Assembly: GCF_003014595.1 (NCBI RefSeq) | Contig: NZ_PYGK01000013.1 | Location: forward strand, 1-64,000 | Length of the DNA stretch: 64,000 nt | Origin: Chitinophaga ginsengisoli | Lineage (GTDB): Bacteria; Bacteroidota; Bacteroidia; Chitinophagales; Chitinophagaceae | Reading direction: 5' to 3' | Shown here: piece after piece, positions 52,969 through 61,728 of the stretch | Numbering within the stretch: the stretch's first letter is position 1 | How the letters are laid out: each line of letters opens with the position of its first letter | Notes under the pieces: generated by a model | What the model was told of the DNA's origin: nothing | The model's database searches: none | What the model saw: only the letters and a program-made list of their open reading frames with translations | Translations under genes and position numbers: made by a program

Positions 52969-53742
52969 CTAATTCTTAAAAAAGCCGGCAGCGGTGGTGG
53001 TATTTTCCACCCAGCAGCCTGAATTGGCTTTCAGTACATATTCACTCAGCCCCACCCTATTCGCTCCCGGCGCCCAGTCGTAGGTATACCCCAGCCTCGT
53101 CCACGGATAATAGCAGTCCGTAGCACCACTCAGCGGACGGTAATAAGAGTAAATGATGTTGTTATTAAACCATGCCCGGTAATCAGGTGACACCGTGCCT
53201 ACCAGCGTGGAGCCTGTTGTGGTAGTTGTAACAGCCGGATCTCCTGCGGGACGGAACAGGCGTTCTGCATGCACCCAGATCTGGGCGATATGTGTATTAC
53301 TTTTGCTATTTACAGGAGGCAATCCCAACAGCTGACTGATACGCTGGATAGTGTCTGTAGTCGGGGTAAGCACCGGATCCAGTTTGCCTAACATCTGCGA
53401 AGGGATAAAAAACCAGCTATCTCCCCAGGTTGTTGTAATAGAATCTCCAACGGGATAACTTTCCGGATACCGCATGAAGGTGGCCATCAGTACATAGTTT
53501 TGTCCGTTGATGGTTTTCCACTGCAGATGAGTATTGGCTGCTGCAATAGGCCAGAGGCTATCTATTGCTTCCGAGCCATTGTCCACCATAGCATCTTTAA
53601 TGGATTGCGCATATAACACGTTCATATCCGGAGTAGGCGTTATGTTGTCGTCATCTTTCGAGCAACTTACTACTGTGAAGCCAAGCAGAACAATAACAAA
53701 GGTGAATAAGAAGTTGTGGAAACGTAAGGAGGCGTTTTTCAT
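52969..53742 (-). CDS. Putative lipoprotein of unknown function
   Basis: A 257-residue protein with a lipoprotein signal (LLGFTVVSCSKDDD, Cys at about 27) followed by an acidic linker (DDDNITPTP), typical of exported Bacteroidota lipoproteins. The mature domain (about 40-257) has conserved-looking tryptophans (HLQWKTINGQNYVLMATFMR, TTWGDSWFFIPSQM, AQIWVHAERLFRP) and a C-terminal pair of cysteines. I recognise no family. It is a single-gene unit. Confidence 0.65.
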   Translation of the reverse strand: MKNASLRFHNFLFTFVIVLLGFTVVSCSKDDDNITPTPDMNVLYAQSIKDAMVDNGSEAIDSLWPIAAANTHLQWKTINGQNYVLMATFMRYPESYPVGDSITTTWGDSWFFIPSQMLGKLDPVLTPTTDTIQRISQLLGLPPVNSKSNTHIAQIWVHAERLFRPAGDPAVTTTTTGSTLVGTVSPDYRAWFNNNIIYSYYRPLSGATDCYYPWTRLGYTYDWAPGANRVGLSEYVLKANSGCWVENTTTAAGFFKN

Positions 53743-53908
53743 TGGATGTCTTGTAGGTCATTGAGAATGAGATAAAATTAACAGCTATTTCCATTCATTC
53801 AATGGCCATTCCTAACCATTATTATGGAGCTTGTTCATTTTGTTCATTTTCCTACTCCTACTATCTCGCTCCTACGAACGACGCAACCGGTGTTAATCAG
53901 CTTTCCTT

Positions 53909-54490
53909 TTAATGCGCACGCCTTCTCCGCGTAGTATGCCAGATCCGGTGATGCGGGTATTTTCTATGAGAGGTGATGTTATTGAAAATAAGGGCTACCA
54001 TCAGGAGGATCAGTACACCAGACAACACAGGGCTTAATACGTACAGGTATCCCATCGCTTTGATCTTCTCAGATCCGATATTGGCGATCAGGGCAGTAGC
54101 TCCGCCGGGAGGGTGCAGTGTTTTAGTGATCTGCATCAGTACAATGCACAGGGCTACGGAAAGCGCCGCCGCCAGCCATAGTTCACCAGGTATCAGTTTA
54201 TGAATGGTCACACCGACAAGGGCGCAGATCAGGTGCCCTCCTACCAGGTTCCTTGGCTGGGCTAAAGGACTGTTTATAATGCCATAAATGAGTACGGAGG
54301 AAGCTCCAAATGAGCCGATAAGGAATAAGTTATCTGTGGGGGACAAAAAGTTACTTTGCAGGAAGCCGATCAATCCGATACCGGTAAATGCGCCCAGGAA
54401 GGTCCATAAGTGCTCCCTGAAGTCAAGCAATGTTTCCTTGTACAAGACATACCTCACCCTGCGGAGGTGCCGCTTGGTCTTTTTTCCCAT
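53909..54490 (-). CDS. HPP-family membrane protein
   Basis: A 193-residue protein with four to five membrane helices after a basic N-terminus (KKTKRHLRRVRY). The name-giving motif is TLHPPGGATALIA (about 120), with IGSFGASSVLIYG and SPLAQPRNLVGGH in the earlier helices, as in the HPP family, members of which transport nitrite in plants and cyanobacteria. The substrate here is not known. It has a good promoter 30 bp upstream. Confidence 0.9.
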   Translation of the reverse strand: MGKKTKRHLRRVRYVLYKETLLDFREHLWTFLGAFTGIGLIGFLQSNFLSPTDNLFLIGSFGASSVLIYGIINSPLAQPRNLVGGHLICALVGVTIHKLIPGELWLAAALSVALCIVLMQITKTLHPPGGATALIANIGSEKIKAMGYLYVLSPVLSGVLILLMVALIFNNITSHRKYPHHRIWHTTRRRRAH

Positions 54491-54519
54491 TATTTCCCTT
54501 TATTCCCTTTTTTGAACCG

Positions 54520-54550
54520 CAAAACTAAGGCAACGAAAGAGCATTATCAA
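54520..54550 (-). promoter_or_regulatory. Bacteroidota-type promoter of the HPP gene
   Basis: On the minus strand TTG (54550-54548), 20 bases, then TAGTTTTG (54527-54520) match the -33/-7 consensus. The ATG at 54490 is 29 bp downstream. Confidence 0.6.
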
Positions 54551-54750
54551 TACCTTCCAGATGTCTTAGATACGATGCTTACATGAAGTTACCATGCCTT
54601 TGGGTTGGACCTGAGGTGGACTTGAGGTGGACTTGATATCCTCAACAGATTTATTATCAATGAATTAGAGTGCACAAAAAATGCTGCTGGAATGGCGAAT
54701 GAGGTAACACCACAAAAATACAACAATTTGGTTTACAATAACTTAATACA

Positions 54751-55329
54751 TTATAGTATTCCTTTCAGTCGTAAGTGCTGCAGTAGCATAATTGTCTTGG
54801 CATCCCTGATGTCTCCATCATCTATCATGGCCAGCGCCTTTTCAAAGGGGAGCTCCAGTACTTCGATCTCCTCCTGTTCATGCTCCACTCCTCCCCCTTC
54901 GTGTATTTTCATACTGGCGGCATATTCGGCGATGAAAAAATAGAGTATTTCGGTAACTGAACCGGGCGACATATAAGCCTCGAATATCTTCCGCACATGA
55001 GACACCTTGTACCCGGTTTCCTCCTCTACCTCTCTGCGGATGCAGTCCTCCGGACTATCCTTATCCAGCAGGCCGGCGCAGGCTTCGATCAGCATACCTG
55101 AGGGATTGCCGTTCACGAAAGAAGGCAGGCGGAACTGGCGGGTCAGGATAACAGACTTTTGTTCCTGGTTGTACAGCAGGATCACAGCCCCATTTCCACG
55201 GTCATACGCTTCACGGGTCTGGGTCTGCCAGCTGCCATTCTTCAGTTTAAAATCGTAAGTGAATTTGCGGAGTATATACCAGTTGTCTGACAGGATCTCT
55301 TCCTTCTGAATTTTTATTTCGGGCAACAT
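54751..55329 (-). CDS. Nudix hydrolase, NudK / ADP-sugar pyrophosphatase type
   Basis: A 192-residue Nudix enzyme. The Nudix box is [11 protein letters not shown] followed by [11 protein letters not shown], with the full Gx5Ex7REUxEExG pattern. [18 protein letters not shown] near the N-terminus and [20 protein letters not shown] after the box are those of the GDP-mannose pyrophosphatase NudK/AdpP-like group. It hydrolyses nucleoside-diphosphate sugars to sugar phosphate and NMP, with Mg2+. It lies downstream of the haloperoxidase gene by 46 bp on the opposite operon side and has its own -7 element. Confidence 0.92.
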   Translation of the reverse strand: MLPEIKIQKEEILSDNWYILRKFTYDFKLKNGSWQTQTREAYDRGNGAVILLYNQEQKSVILTRQFRLPSFVNGNPSGMLIEACAGLLDKDSPEDCIRREVEEETGYKVSHVRKIFEAYMSPGSVTEILYFFIAEYAASMKIHEGGGVEHEQEEIEVLELPFEKALAMIDDGDIRDAKTIMLLQHLRLKGIL

Positions 55330-55354
55330 AAAGTTTATTGAAGACGGTTAGCCC

Positions 55355-55362
55355 CAAATATA
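55355..55362 (-). promoter_or_regulatory. Candidate -7 element (TATATTTG) of the Nudix gene
   Basis: On the minus strand TATATTTG lies 26 bp before the ATG at 55329. It sits between the haloperoxidase stop and the Nudix start; no spaced TTG was found. Confidence 0.4.
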
Positions 55363-55375
55363 CCTCAAAAAGGCG

Positions 55376-56707
55376 TTACATACCGCTGCCATATACAGGT
55401 TTAATACCCGCAGCTTTGATCTTTTCCAGTACCTTCTCCCCTATTTTATATCCCTGCGATACGCCATTGTCAATGGCATCACGATAATGAATACCACCAT
55501 ATAAACGGGAAATGGCGGCTTCCTTTGATGCTGCCAGGAATGAAGTGAATTTACGTGCAGGGATCTCAAACATCTCCTCGGAGTTATCCTCATAGGCAAA
55601 GTGATCGCCCAGCATATAGGTCAGTACGGTAGCTACTGCGGATGATACCACACTATGACCACTGGTATATTCAGGGAACGGAGGCGTCTGTAATAAAGGC
55701 TTCCATTTCACATCCATGTAACGGTTGATATAAGTCTCCGGACGGATGCGGTTGCTAAGGTACTTTGCATCCCAACAGCTGATAAATGCGTCCATCATAG
55801 TCACAGCAGCTACGGTATGCAGCAGGACGGTCTTATCAAAGTCCAGCGCTGCTTTTCGGGCTGCAATGCCGGTAACATTCATCCAGTGACCGCCAGGTGT
55901 GATCTTCTTAAATCCGATGGCCATATGCCCGTAAGTACTCACCGCAAACGGATTACAATCCCAGAATGATGCAATGACCCGCTGATCCATATTGAGGTTT
56001 ACACCAGCATCATACACTTCTCTGTTCAATGCATAAAAGGCACTTGCCGTATCCTTGCTGAAAGGCACGGGCGCCAGTGGTACAAACTGGTTGCAGGAAT
56101 CTATGATCATAGGCCGGATGGTTTTCCAATGCGGCTCTACTGCTTCGATATAAGCCGGCGGTGTAGGGTACCAGTATCCTTCTCCCTTGGTCGGTGTATA
56201 ACGTACAAGTGTACTTAGTTTTCCATAGCCATCCGGCCGGGACCACTGTACGGTTTGCCTGGCAATATCTTCTGCAACAGCAACAGAATTACGGATGATG
56301 CTATCCGGCACCTTATCTTTCTTAAACAAGAGCAACAACTTCTCTTCATCCTTTTCCAGCATAAACCCTGAAGGCAACATCAGTTTGCCTGTTTCCAGTA
56401 TGCTGTATACTGCGGCAATGCGATAATCATACATATGTCCGCCATCATGCACCACAATACCAGGATATGACCTGATGAATGTTGATGCATCGGGAATCTG
56501 CCCGTTATGTGCGGTTACAATGCTATAAGCCGACATCATGGCATAGGCGTAAAACCGGCACGCAGCAGGTGGATTCACCACATCATGCATCATCACCATT
56601 GACAGTGAAAATACCGATGGTTGTATATAGTCTGTAAAACCTGTTTTATGTTGCTGCGTATAACCTAACTGGCACACAAAAAGCAGGAGGATCGTCAATC
56701 GTTTCAT
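55376..56707 (-). CDS. Vanadium-dependent haloperoxidase / PAP2-family protein
   Basis: A 443-residue secreted protein (signal MKRLTILLLFVCQLGYTQ). Active-site residues of the vanadate-binding/acid-phosphatase fold are present: K315 and R322 in DAKYLSNRIRPETYI, SGH at 349-351 in PEYTSGHS, and R401, H407 and D410 in SRLYGGIHYRD. Its size and spacing fit the bacterial vanadium haloperoxidases, but sequence alone does not separate haloperoxidase from phosphatase activity. It follows the FG-GAP/ASPIC gene by 3 bp, so the two are co-expressed. Confidence 0.85.
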   Translation of the reverse strand: MKRLTILLLFVCQLGYTQQHKTGFTDYIQPSVFSLSMVMMHDVVNPPAACRFYAYAMMSAYSIVTAHNGQIPDASTFIRSYPGIVVHDGGHMYDYRIAAVYSILETGKLMLPSGFMLEKDEEKLLLLFKKDKVPDSIIRNSVAVAEDIARQTVQWSRPDGYGKLSTLVRYTPTKGEGYWYPTPPAYIEAVEPHWKTIRPMIIDSCNQFVPLAPVPFSKDTASAFYALNREVYDAGVNLNMDQRVIASFWDCNPFAVSTYGHMAIGFKKITPGGHWMNVTGIAARKAALDFDKTVLLHTVAAVTMMDAFISCWDAKYLSNRIRPETYINRYMDVKWKPLLQTPPFPEYTSGHSVVSSAVATVLTYMLGDHFAYEDNSEEMFEIPARKFTSFLAASKEAAISRLYGGIHYRDAIDNGVSQGYKIGEKVLEKIKAAGIKPVYGSGM

Positions 56708-56710
56708 ACG

Positions 56711-59700
56711 TTAGTTTACTTTAAACAGGGTGATCCCTTTGTTGTTTACACCTACCATGACATATGGCTTGTTGCCAATATTCATGACAGCAGCCGATTT
56801 CACATCCCCTTTCACACAAAGGCCTGAAGCGGGCTGTGAGACATAACTGAAATTTCCCTTTCCATCACCTTTTAATAAACAGCCGTAACCGGCATCAAAA
56901 CTGCCCAGTTTAAGACGGTTATCACACTGGTTACCCAGCAGCAACAGATCCAGCTTTCCGTCCTTGTCATAGTCCGCAGGCAGGATCTTAGACACAACGG
57001 AGAATTGTGCCTCTACGGGCAGCGCTGTTGGTACAAACTTGCCGTTGCGGTACAGGAAGCAGCATGTTTTGGTTTCCACAGCTGTTAGTTTACCAGCCTG
57101 ACTCAATTCCTCCGGCGAAAAAATATCCTTCATTGTAGCACTGGAATAATTACGGTAGGAAGAGAATTTACGGCGCATGGGATAGATCTGCTCATTGAGT
57201 TCATCGCGGCTCACGAAGGGATAACTTACACCTTCGATGTAAAAGTTAAGGAAGGGATCAATAGAACCATTTTTGTCGAAGTCAGCATAATAGAGTTCAG
57301 CAGGTTGCTTTACAGATGTATGGATCTGGGTATTCTCTCCCAGGTTTCCTGCAATAATATCTTCATGACCATCCCCATCTACATCTGCCACTGCCAGTCC
57401 AAACCAAAAACCTGTTTCCGGCTGATCAAAATATTGCGCTGTCACGTCTTTAAAGCCATCCTGTTTATTAGCAAAGACCATGACTGGCATGAACTCACCA
57501 CAAATCACCAGGTCTTTTCTACCATCCTGGTCTATGTCTGTCCACCGGGCGTCGGTGACCATTCCTGCTGAGGCGAAGGGGATCTTTGCTACGCTGAATT
57601 GTCCTTTACCGTCATTGATCAACAGATAAGAGGTTGGTGCCATTGGATATTTACCCGGAATAACGCGGCCTCCTACAAACAGATCGATATCTCCATCGTT
57701 GTCGAAATCGCAGGGACGTACACAGGATTTACTGCTGGCACTTACATCGGGCAAGGCGCCCTTTAAAAGGGTGAAATTCCCTTTCCCGTTATTGAGATAC
57801 AGTTCGTCCTGCAAAGCGGCTGTATTGGGCTCGAAAAGGCCGTATCCACCCTTTGCTACATAGAGGTCAGGAGCGCCGTCGCCATTAGCATCAAAGAAAG
57901 CGGCCGCCGCCACCTGTGATGGCATATCGCTGCCCGGGATCACTTTGGTACCCATTACAAAGCCTCCACCGGGTTTCTGGAAGTAGATCCTTGCCGGCTG
58001 TTCATTATCTCCACCCATGTACAGGTCTTCCAATCCGTCCTTGTTCACGTCAGCCTTTTCAAACACAGGACCTGTTTTAGAATACATGAACATCATCAGC
58101 AACTGACGTTTGAAATCATTCACCGTACCATCGGTATGCTTGTAGGTAAACAGGCTGTCTGCATTAGTGAAGTAAGTGGCAACGGGCGGTTGTGGTGTAT
58201 TGGCTGCCGGTGCGCCATCAGGAGCATAGGAAACCGTCAGTAATTGGTTGGCGGTAATGTCTTTCAGGTGTTGTGTTTTACCATCGGGCCAGATGATACA
58301 AACAGAGTCTGCCCGCGTATCATCACCAAGGCCAAACAGCAGCTGGGTGGATACGGCGGACAGATAACCCCTGTTTGGATTGACCTCCAGATATTGTTCT
58401 ACACCTTTGCTATAGACGTACACCTTCGCGCCTACAGCACCGGTATTTTTATTGTTTCCTTTTAATTTAACAGCCAGGTAGGACCGCTTGTTCTGCTCGC
58501 GGCTCATATTCTGATATATCGCGGCTGTTTCATTGATCTTATTCACTACCAGGTCAAGATCTCCGTCGTTATCAAGATCTGCATATACAGCACCACTGGA
58601 AATACCGCCGGCATCCAGCCCCCATGCGTCCCGCATGTTGGAGAATGTAAGATCCTTGTTGTTCCTGAATATGTAGTTCTGTAAAGATGTGGAAGGCATG
58701 GCAGCAACAAGGTCCATCAGCAGCACGGGTTCACGGTCAATGGCCTTTTTTACCTTATAGTCTCCCCAATAACGCAGGAAGTCCTTATTGGTATAATCCC
58801 GCAGGTACCCATTAGTGACGAAAATATCTTTATAGCCATCATTGTCCAGGTCAGCAATGAGCGGGCACCAGCTCCAGTCGGTATTGGATACACCGGCCAG
58901 CTGTCCGATCTCACTGAAGGTGCCATCGCCATTATTCAACTGTAACATGTTGCGCATGTACTGCTTGTAGAGATCCTGTGAGATCATCAGTTCGAAGGAT
59001 TCATAGTTTTCCTGTAACTGCAGCAGTTTCTGACGTTGATTGTCTTCCGGCAGCATGTCTAAGGTCATGACATCCGGCAGGCCATCGTTATTAAAATCAG
59101 CGATATCTACTCCCATAGAGAAATGAGAGAGGTGACCGAAACAGTTGGTAGCATCTTCTGCAAAGGTGCCATCATGTTTATTTATATAGAGATAATCACG
59201 TTCATTGTAATCGTTGGTGACATAGATATCCTGCCAGCCATCTTTGTTGATATCCGCTATAGCAACCCCGAGTCCGAAGGTCAGCGGATTCTGTACAATA
59301 CCTGCCTGTTTTGATATTTCGGTAAAATGGTCCCCATCATTCCTGTACAGTTTATTGCCTGCCAGCGGATCTGTTTCATTACGGAACCTGGTGAATTCCA
59401 TGTTATCTATCTTGATAACATTGTGGTTCAGCAGGAACATATCCAGGTCACCATCATTATCCATATCAAAGAATGCGGCGGTTGTACTATAGCCTGGATC
59501 GTCCAGGCCATACTCTTTTGCTTTCTCCACAAATTTTGCATTGCCCTGGTTGATGAATAACTGGTTTCTACGCAGCTCATCACTTTTCTTACCAGAGTAA
59601 CAGATATAAATATCGAGCAGTCCATCGCCATTCACATCGGCCATGGTAACACCGGTTTTCCAGCCATCGGGCTTTCCTTCCAGACCTTTTCCTGCGTCTT

Positions 59701-60001
59701 TTGTAATATCGGCAAACCGCATGTTGCCTTTATTGAGATAAAGTTTATTGGGGCCCATATTGGCGGTAAAGAAAAGGTCCTGCAGGCCATCGTTGTTGAT
59801 ATCTCCTACTGCCACACCACCACCATTGTAGAAATATTCGTAGGCCAGTACATTCAGTTTTTCGGTTTCATTCAATGCATTGCTGAATTTAATGCCAGTC
59901 GTTTTAGGGGCTAACAGCTGGAATAAAGGCTGTTGGGCAATTGCAGGTAAAACTCCAATAGTTAACAACAGGAAAAAAGCAGGGATACTAATTTTCTTCA
60001 T
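56711..60001 (-). CDS. FG-GAP/VCBS-repeat protein with ASPIC/UnbV domain
   Basis: A 1096-residue exported protein from ATG 60001 (MKKISIPAFFLLLTIGVLPA signal); an in-frame ATG at 60046 would precede the signal with 15 extra residues. It contains many integrin-like Ca-binding blades of the DxNxDGxxD kind (GDINNDGLQDLFF, ADVNGDGLLDIYI, DFDNDGDIDLFVGG). In the middle (about 515-615) is an ASPIC/UnbV domain (RSYLAVKLKGNNKNTGAVG, FGLGDDTRADSVCIIWPDG). Such proteins are surface or periplasmic and usually accompany SusCD or oxidative enzymes. Here it sits between SusD and the haloperoxidase-like gene. Confidence 0.92.
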   Translation of the reverse strand: MKKISIPAFFLLLTIGVLPAIAQQPLFQLLAPKTTGIKFSNALNETEKLNVLAYEYFYNGGGVAVGDINNDGLQDLFFTANMGPNKLYLNKGNMRFADITKDAGKGLEGKPDGWKTGVTMADVNGDGLLDIYICYSGKKSDELRRNQLFINQGNAKFVEKAKEYGLDDPGYSTTAAFFDMDNDGDLDMFLLNHNVIKIDNMEFTRFRNETDPLAGNKLYRNDGDHFTEISKQAGIVQNPLTFGLGVAIADINKDGWQDIYVTNDYNERDYLYINKHDGTFAEDATNCFGHLSHFSMGVDIADFNNDGLPDVMTLDMLPEDNQRQKLLQLQENYESFELMISQDLYKQYMRNMLQLNNGDGTFSEIGQLAGVSNTDWSWCPLIADLDNDGYKDIFVTNGYLRDYTNKDFLRYWGDYKVKKAIDREPVLLMDLVAAMPSTSLQNYIFRNNKDLTFSNMRDAWGLDAGGISSGAVYADLDNDGDLDLVVNKINETAAIYQNMSREQNKRSYLAVKLKGNNKNTGAVGAKVYVYSKGVEQYLEVNPNRGYLSAVSTQLLFGLGDDTRADSVCIIWPDGKTQHLKDITANQLLTVSYAPDGAPAANTPQPPVATYFTNADSLFTYKHTDGTVNDFKRQLLMMFMYSKTGPVFEKADVNKDGLEDLYMGGDNEQPARIYFQKPGGGFVMGTKVIPGSDMPSQVAAAAFFDANGDGAPDLYVAKGGYGLFEPNTAALQDELYLNNGKGNFTLLKGALPDVSASSKSCVRPCDFDNDGDIDLFVGGRVIPGKYPMAPTSYLLINDGKGQFSVAKIPFASAGMVTDARWTDIDQDGRKDLVICGEFMPVMVFANKQDGFKDVTAQYFDQPETGFWFGLAVADVDGDGHEDIIAGNLGENTQIHTSVKQPAELYYADFDKNGSIDPFLNFYIEGVSYPFVSRDELNEQIYPMRRKFSSYRNYSSATMKDIFSPEELSQAGKLTAVETKTCCFLYRNGKFVPTALPVEAQFSVVSKILPADYDKDGKLDLLLLGNQCDNRLKLGSFDAGYGCLLKGDGKGNFSYVSQPASGLCVKGDVKSAAVMNIGNKPYVMVGVNNKGITLFKVN

Positions 60002-60084
60002 CAGGTATTGATTGCGTAGGTGTCCTGCTGTGGAATAACTGATCATTGAATACTTTTTTACAGAGGAACTTCCGTGGAATAAAA

Positions 60085-60114
60085 GCTAATGCGACCACCG
60101 GGGGTCGCATTAGC
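60085..60114 (-). terminator. Terminator hairpin after susD
   Basis: GCTAATGCGACC (60085-60096) pairs perfectly with GGTCGCATTAGC (60103-60114). Read on the minus strand, TTTTATT follows, so it ends or attenuates the susCD transcript before the ASPIC gene. Confidence 0.8.
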
Positions 60115-60132
60115 ATAAGTTCAATAGTTAAA

Positions 60133-61728
60133 TTATTGCACATCCCACCATACTCTTGAAGTGTAAGTATCACCTTTATCGAGGCGGCTTACAGCAGTCT
60201 TATAGTTAGTCGGATTAGTAGATGCTTCAGTTGAGTGGTAAGCAATTCTCCTTGGTATGGTACCACCGGTGAAATTACCTATATAGTTAACCGGGGTCAG
60301 TACAGGATAACCTGATCTTCTCCAGTTAATCCATGCTTCGATGAAGTTAAACAGCAGACCATCTGTAGCCCAGTACTGCTCATTGATCATCTTCAGTGAT
60401 GCGTTCGTACTGCTTACATCCAGTGGATGAGCAGCAGCATAGGCATCAGCGGTAGCAGCACTGATAGCGGCGCTGGAGCTGAAGGTAGCCAGTGACTGTA
60501 AAGCTGCAGATACAGCGTTCCTGTAGTGACCTGCAGCAGTACCTGGTACTGTCCAGCCGCGTACGGATGCTTCAGCCAGTAACAGTTCTGTTTCAGCATA
60601 GGTCAGTACGAATTCCGGCGCACTACGGTCCAGATATACAGCGGTAGTAGGACGGGAGTATTTACCTAAAGGATATACATCGCCGGCAGCACCTGTACTT
60701 CCGGGATAATCTGGTCTTTTAGTGATGTCTGTGGTACCTCCTGCCAGATCATAACCATTAGGCATGCCGACCTGTACGCTGGGGGTTCTGTCGCCCGCCA
60801 CAGAGCTGTTGGTACCTGCTTTCAGACCTGCTGGTGGTACTTCAGCCGCTACACCCAGACGAGGGTCATTATTCGCTTTCAGGTAATCAATTAATGGTTT
60901 TGACCATTTTACTTCCCTGTAGTCTTCTGTAACCAGCAGCGCACTGCTTGTACCGTTACCGTTACCAGTAGAGTTATCAGTAGCGCTGTAGGCATTGTCT
61001 GCAATACTCTGGAAGGTACCACCTGTAGCTGCTTTTTCAGCATACTGGCGTGCCAGCGTAGGGTTGACCTTTACTAAACGCATAGCAGCACGCAGCATGA
61101 TTGAATAACCGAACCTTCTCCATTTAGCGATGTCGCCATGATAGAAAAGATCTGAGGTCAGCTTGTCTTTGGAATCATCCAGTGCTTTAATAGCGGTTTC
61201 CAGTTCTGACAGCATGGAAGTATAAATTGACTCCTGCGTATCATATGCCGGTGTAAATACATTTGTTTTGCCTTTCAGCGCCTCTGAATACGGCACATCA
61301 CCGTAACAATCAGTGATATGCTGCATAATCAGCACTTTCATGATAGTACCTGCGCTGGCCAGATTCGTCAATTGCTTGTCATTGGCGAGCGATACCATTT
61401 CATAAACAAGGCTGGCACTTCTGTAGTCATTGATCCATAGCTGGTTCTGATAGCCTATGATACCGGATGAAGCTACATACTTATCACCATTACTATAGTA
61501 GTTGTAGGTGGAAGCCAGTAACTGCGGCCACATACTTTCAAACAGCAATTGTGCATATCCTGTGTTTGCGTAGGAATATTGCGCTTTGGAAAGCAATAGA
61601 TTGGCATTATACCTGGCGGCGTCTACTGCAACCGGATTGGTGTTGATTTCATCATAATCGTGGGTACAACCTGATGCGAACAGTGTCAGACCCAGTGTTA
61701 TATATAGCAAACCTTTTTTCATGTCCAT
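60133..61728 (-). CDS. SusD-like lipoprotein (SusD_2 type)
   Basis: A 531-residue lipoprotein with the signal MDMKKGLLYITLGLTLFASGC (Cys at about 21). It has the alternate SusD-type pattern (DYDEINTNPVAVD, LLFESMWPQLLASTYNY, QHITDCYGDVPYSEALKG, LTYAETELLLAEASVRGW). The start overlaps the SusC stop in a TAATG arrangement, so translation is coupled; MKKGLL two codons later is an alternative. It binds ligand for the adjacent SusC. The ligand is unknown. Confidence 0.92.
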   Translation of the reverse strand: MDMKKGLLYITLGLTLFASGCTHDYDEINTNPVAVDAARYNANLLLSKAQYSYANTGYAQLLFESMWPQLLASTYNYYSNGDKYVASSGIIGYQNQLWINDYRSASLVYEMVSLANDKQLTNLASAGTIMKVLIMQHITDCYGDVPYSEALKGKTNVFTPAYDTQESIYTSMLSELETAIKALDDSKDKLTSDLFYHGDIAKWRRFGYSIMLRAAMRLVKVNPTLARQYAEKAATGGTFQSIADNAYSATDNSTGNGNGTSSALLVTEDYREVKWSKPLIDYLKANNDPRLGVAAEVPPAGLKAGTNSSVAGDRTPSVQVGMPNGYDLAGGTTDITKRPDYPGSTGAAGDVYPLGKYSRPTTAVYLDRSAPEFVLTYAETELLLAEASVRGWTVPGTAAGHYRNAVSAALQSLATFSSSAAISAATADAYAAAHPLDVSSTNASLKMINEQYWATDGLLFNFIEAWINWRRSGYPVLTPVNYIGNFTGGTIPRRIAYHSTEASTNPTNYKTAVSRLDKGDTYTSRVWWDVQ

